Below are positions 61,705 to 64,000 of a stretch of 64,000 bases of DNA, in pieces. Numbering within the stretch: the first letter of the stretch is position 1; each line of letters begins with the position of its first letter. Position numbers and translations under genes: made by a program. The notes beneath the pieces were generated by a model, which was given only the letters and a program-made list of their open reading frames with translations, was not told the origin of the DNA and did not search any database. The stretch is from contig JAJFUN010000078.1 in the NCBI GenBank assembly GCA_021372375.1, forward strand, positions 40,421-104,420. The letters run 5' to 3'. Source of the DNA: Pelosinus sp. (GTDB taxonomy: Bacteria > Bacillota > Negativicutes > Propionisporales > Propionisporaceae).

Positions 61705-61834
61705 AGTTCTAAACACTTTATTTCGTCAATAAATTACATTTATCGTTTGATAATTTAATATAAGCAGAAAATTTTTACTTCTTGTATTAAATTATCACAT
61801 TTTAGAACTATAAAAAGTAAAAATTCCTTTACTT
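61705..61834 (-). promoter_or_regulatory. Structured AT-rich leader and operator of the MATE gene
   Basis: Three nested or adjacent inverted repeats lie here. AGTTCTAAA (61705-61713) pairs with TTTAGAACT (61801-61809). Inside it GATAATTTAATA (61749-61760) pairs perfectly with TATTAAATTATC (61785-61796). Beyond it lies AAGTAAA-N6-TTTACTT (61815-61834), matching the palindrome before the AGE gene. The 11-mer TTTACTTCTTG is also repeated directly at 61774 and 61828. No clear sigma-A promoter is seen, so another sigma factor or a regulator may act. Confidence 0.5.
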
Positions 61835-61954
61835 CTTGATAATTATTAAAAATAAGGAGGCGGCATGCTTAATCTATCGCGCCTGAAAGTCGACTCATCG
61901 TCTGGTTAAATTTATTAAAAACTATTACACTGACTTTCGCTCTATATCTAAATA

Positions 61955-61998
61955 TTGACTTTTATATCACTATATCTTATTATATAGATATAGTGATA
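61955..61998 (+). promoter_or_regulatory. ArsR operator overlapping its promoter
   Basis: TTGACT (61955-61960), 17 bases, TATTAT (61978-61983) form a sigma-A promoter. It is overlaid by a perfect inverted repeat, TATCACTATATCT (61965-61977) and AGATATAGTGATA (61986-61998), eight bases apart. This is the classical layout for repression by the ArsR-type protein encoded directly downstream. Confidence 0.85.
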
Positions 61999-62016
61999 AT
62001 CGAAGTGAGGGATTGT

Positions 62017-62310
62017 ATGGATACTGACCTTGTAAAATTCACCAAACTAGCGGAAACATTAAAAGCTTTAGCTCACCCTGTCAGGCTTTGTATTATAAAA
62101 GGGCTCATTGAAACTGGAGGGTGTAACGTTTCCCATATGCAAAATTGTCTTAACGCACCGCAATCAACAATTTCCCAACATCTACAAAAGTTACGGACAG
62201 CCGGCATCATCCGTGGGACTCGAACTGGCCTGGAAATTAAATACATCGTATGTGATGAGCAAGTAAAACAAATAGTATCTTTACTTACTGATGCCAATGA
62301 ATCGAAGTAA
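62017..62310 (+). CDS. ArsR family transcriptional regulator
   Basis: A 97-residue winged-helix repressor. LAETLKALAHPVRLCIIKGL, CNVSHMQNCLNAPQSTISQH and LQKLRTAGIIRGTRTGLEIK are the family features. Cysteines at positions 25, 36 and 44 and in YIVCDEQ are not the ELCVCDL metal pattern; a pair could act as a persulfide or thiol sensor, as in SqrR/BigR-like proteins. GTGAGGG precedes the ATG at 62017. It is followed 45 bases later by the disulfide-reductase gene, its likely target, in the same operon. Confidence 0.85.
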   Translation: MDTDLVKFTKLAETLKALAHPVRLCIIKGLIETGGCNVSHMQNCLNAPQSTISQHLQKLRTAGIIRGTRTGLEIKYIVCDEQVKQIVSLLTDANESK

Positions 62311-62355
62311 ACTGGCGAATCTTTTACTATAAAATTATTTGAGGAGGAACTTTTT

Positions 62356-64000
62356 ATGAAAAAAGTATTAATTGTCGGCGGCGTTGCCGGTGGAGCATCG
62401 GCCGCAGCCAGACTCAGACGCTTGGATGAAGAGGCCGAAATTATCATGTTTGAACGGGATGAACATATTTCCTTTGCCAATTGCGGCCTCCCCTATTATA
62501 TTGGTGAAAGCATTAAAGAACGCGGTAAACTGCTAGTACAAACACCACAAAGTTTAAAAGCGCGTTTTAATATTGATGTAAGAATTCATAGTGAAGTGAT
62601 CAGCATAAACCCTAGCAATAAAACCGTGACTGTAAGCAGTAAAGAAAAAGGCGTTTATCAGGAGAGCTATGATTACCTGGTGTTATCCCCTGGAGCAAAA
62701 GCCCTCAGGCCCCCTATACCAGGCATTGACAACAATAGGATCTTTACCTTAAGGAATATTCCTGATACCGATACCATCAAAAACTATGTTGATAAACAAG
62801 AAATCCAGCGAGCAGTGGTTATCGGCGGCGGCTTCATCGGAGTTGAAATGGCAGAGAACCTGAAAGAACGGGGTATAGACGTGACCTTGGTAGAAGCCGC
62901 GCCACATATCTTGGCACCTTTCGATTCCGACATGGCCGTGATGGTAGAAAAAGAACTGGAAGATAGCGGTGTTAACTTGCTATTAAACGATGGTGTAAAA
63001 TCTTTCTTGGATAATGACAATTCCATTCAAATACATTTAAATAGCGAAATCGCGCTAACTGCAGATATAGTCATCCTTGCCATTGGCGTTTCACCAGATA
63101 CTGCATTTTTAAAAGACACCGGTATTAAACTAGGCGTCAAAGGTCACATACTCGTTAATGAAAAAATGGAAACATCTTTACAGGGCATCTATGCTGTTGG
63201 TGACGCCATTGAAGTAGTAGACTTCGTAAACAAGCAAAATACTGCTATTCCGTTGGCCGGCCCCGCTAATAAGCAAGGACGGATTGCCGCTGATAATATT
63301 GCCGGCCTTAATACGACCTATAAAGGAACTCTTGGTACTGCTATTATCAAAGTATTTGGGTTGACGGCAGCATCTACTGGCAATAACGAACGAACACTTA
63401 AGCGATTAAATATTCCCTATAAAGCAGCTTACGTTCACCCGGCCTCCCATGCGTCCTACTATCCCGGCGCATTACCACTCTCCTTAAAGTTACTATTTAA
63501 CAAAGAGGGTCGCATTTTAGGTGCCCAAGGAGTAGGGTTTGACGGGGTTGATAAGCGTATCGATGTAATTGCGACTGTAATGCGATTGAATGGCACGGTA
63601 TCCGATTTAACCGAACTGGAACTCAGTTATGCTCCCCCATTTTCTTCAGCTAAGGACCCGGTAAACATGGCGGGCTATGTGGCCGAAAATATACTGGCCA
63701 ACCGGTCTGATACTTTTACGTATGACGAATTGGATTCCTTTGATAAAGAAAATAGTGTTCTTTTAGATGTACGAACAGAGCTTGAATATAATAACGGCCA
63801 TCTCCCTGGTGCTATCAATATTCCTGTAGATAGCCTTAGAGAACGAATGGATGAACTGGACAAAAATAAGCTCATCTTAGAATACTGTCAGGTTGGTCTG
63901 CGCGGTTATGTTGCCTCCAGAATCCTAACACAGCATGGCTTTAAGGTGAAAAACATGACCGGCGGCTATAAAACGGCATCCGCACAACACTTTATCCCCA
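62356..64000 (+). CDS. CoA-disulfide reductase with rhodanese domain (3' end cut by window)
   Basis: FAD- and NAD(P)H-dependent reductase of CoA disulfide or CoA persulfide. About 548 codons are visible and the stop lies beyond the window. VLIVGGVAGGASAAARLRR binds FAD, and ISFANCGLPYYIGES holds the redox cysteine C43 that forms a CoA mixed disulfide. AVVIGGGFIGVEMAENL is the second dinucleotide motif and GIYAVGDAIEVVDF the FAD ribityl motif. A C-terminal rhodanese domain from about residue 455 has the active Cys in ILEYCQVGLRGYVASRIL. GAGGAGG precedes the ATG. With ArsR in front it fits a sulfide/persulfide-responsive redox operon (CoADR-RHD type). Confidence 0.92.
   Translation, partial: MKKVLIVGGVAGGASAAARLRRLDEEAEIIMFERDEHISFANCGLPYYIGESIKERGKLLVQTPQSLKARFNIDVRIHSEVISINPSNKTVTVSSKEKGVYQESYDYLVLSPGAKALRPPIPGIDNNRIFTLRNIPDTDTIKNYVDKQEIQRAVVIGGGFIGVEMAENLKERGIDVTLVEAAPHILAPFDSDMAVMVEKELEDSGVNLLLNDGVKSFLDNDNSIQIHLNSEIALTADIVILAIGVSPDTAFLKDTGIKLGVKGHILVNEKMETSLQGIYAVGDAIEVVDFVNKQNTAIPLAGPANKQGRIAADNIAGLNTTYKGTLGTAIIKVFGLTAASTGNNERTLKRLNIPYKAAYVHPASHASYYPGALPLSLKLLFNKEGRILGAQGVGFDGVDKRIDVIATVMRLNGTVSDLTELELSYAPPFSSAKDPVNMAGYVAENILANRSDTFTYDELDSFDKENSVLLDVRTELEYNNGHLPGAINIPVDSLRERMDELDKNKLILEYCQVGLRGYVASRILTQHGFKVKNMTGGYKTASAQHFIP

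Overview
The window reads as chromosomal DNA of an endospore-forming Firmicute with an outer membrane, most likely a Negativicute of the Sporomusaceae type. Two observations support this: a complete spore germination receptor operon (9.5-13.4 kb) and a type V autotransporter with a C-terminal beta-barrel ending in phenylalanine (43.6-46.0 kb). No rRNA, tRNA, CRISPR array or intact insertion sequence was seen. The assignment is inference from gene content, not from a marker gene.

Layout. 0-3.2 kb holds small exported or hypothetical proteins, a UPF0158 pair and palindromic intergenic repeats. 3.2-5.5 kb holds thiG-thiH behind a sigma-A promoter and an attenuator-like leader. 5.5-9.1 kb holds a metallo-hydrolase and the modABC molybdate transporter. 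9.3-13.4 kb holds an IS1380-like transposase remnant and a gerA-gerC-gerB germination operon. 13.8-15.3 kb holds guaB. 15.4-23.8 kb is a nine-gene LacI-controlled sugar operon: regulator, SIS isomerase, PfkB kinase, RbsD/FucU mutarotase, ABC transporter and DeoC-type aldolase. 24.0-25.9 kb is gene-poor, with three tiny peptide genes, strong terminators, degenerate ~22-bp repeats and two palindromic elements. 25.9-43.5 kb is a mix of single genes: metallo-hydrolase, amino-acid permease, glpQ, class A beta-lactamase, Fe-alcohol dehydrogenase, HxlR regulator, methyltransferase, Na+/H+ antiporter, orphan pilT, ClC channel, lrgAB with a divergent MocR regulator, a diguanylate cyclase, an unusual SnoaL-PAS-winged-helix regulator and a VOC protein.

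43.5-61.7 kb is the most interesting part: fourteen collinear minus-strand genes with mostly 1-15 bp gaps or ATGA overlaps, closed by one strong terminator. It encodes a partner-switching signalling set (a dCache-HAMP-PP2C phosphatase, two STAS antagonists, a GHKL-kinase/DJ-1 fusion and a MATE transporter fused to a GHKL-like domain). With these sit a GNAT protein, an AGE-family epimerase-like protein, a free DJ-1 protein, a TPP enzyme, glycogen debranching enzyme GlgX, a tautomerase, a cupin, a four-repeat DUF1566 protein and the autotransporter. I infer an extracellular signal sensed by dCache, dephosphorylation of STAS proteins, and capture of the GHKL domains on a transporter and on a DJ-1 enzyme rather than on a sigma factor. 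Two copies of a palindrome (AGTAAA-N6-TTTACT) lie before the two likely transcription units.

The window ends with an ArsR regulator whose promoter sits inside a perfect operator, followed by a CoA-disulfide reductase/rhodanese gene cut by the window edge.
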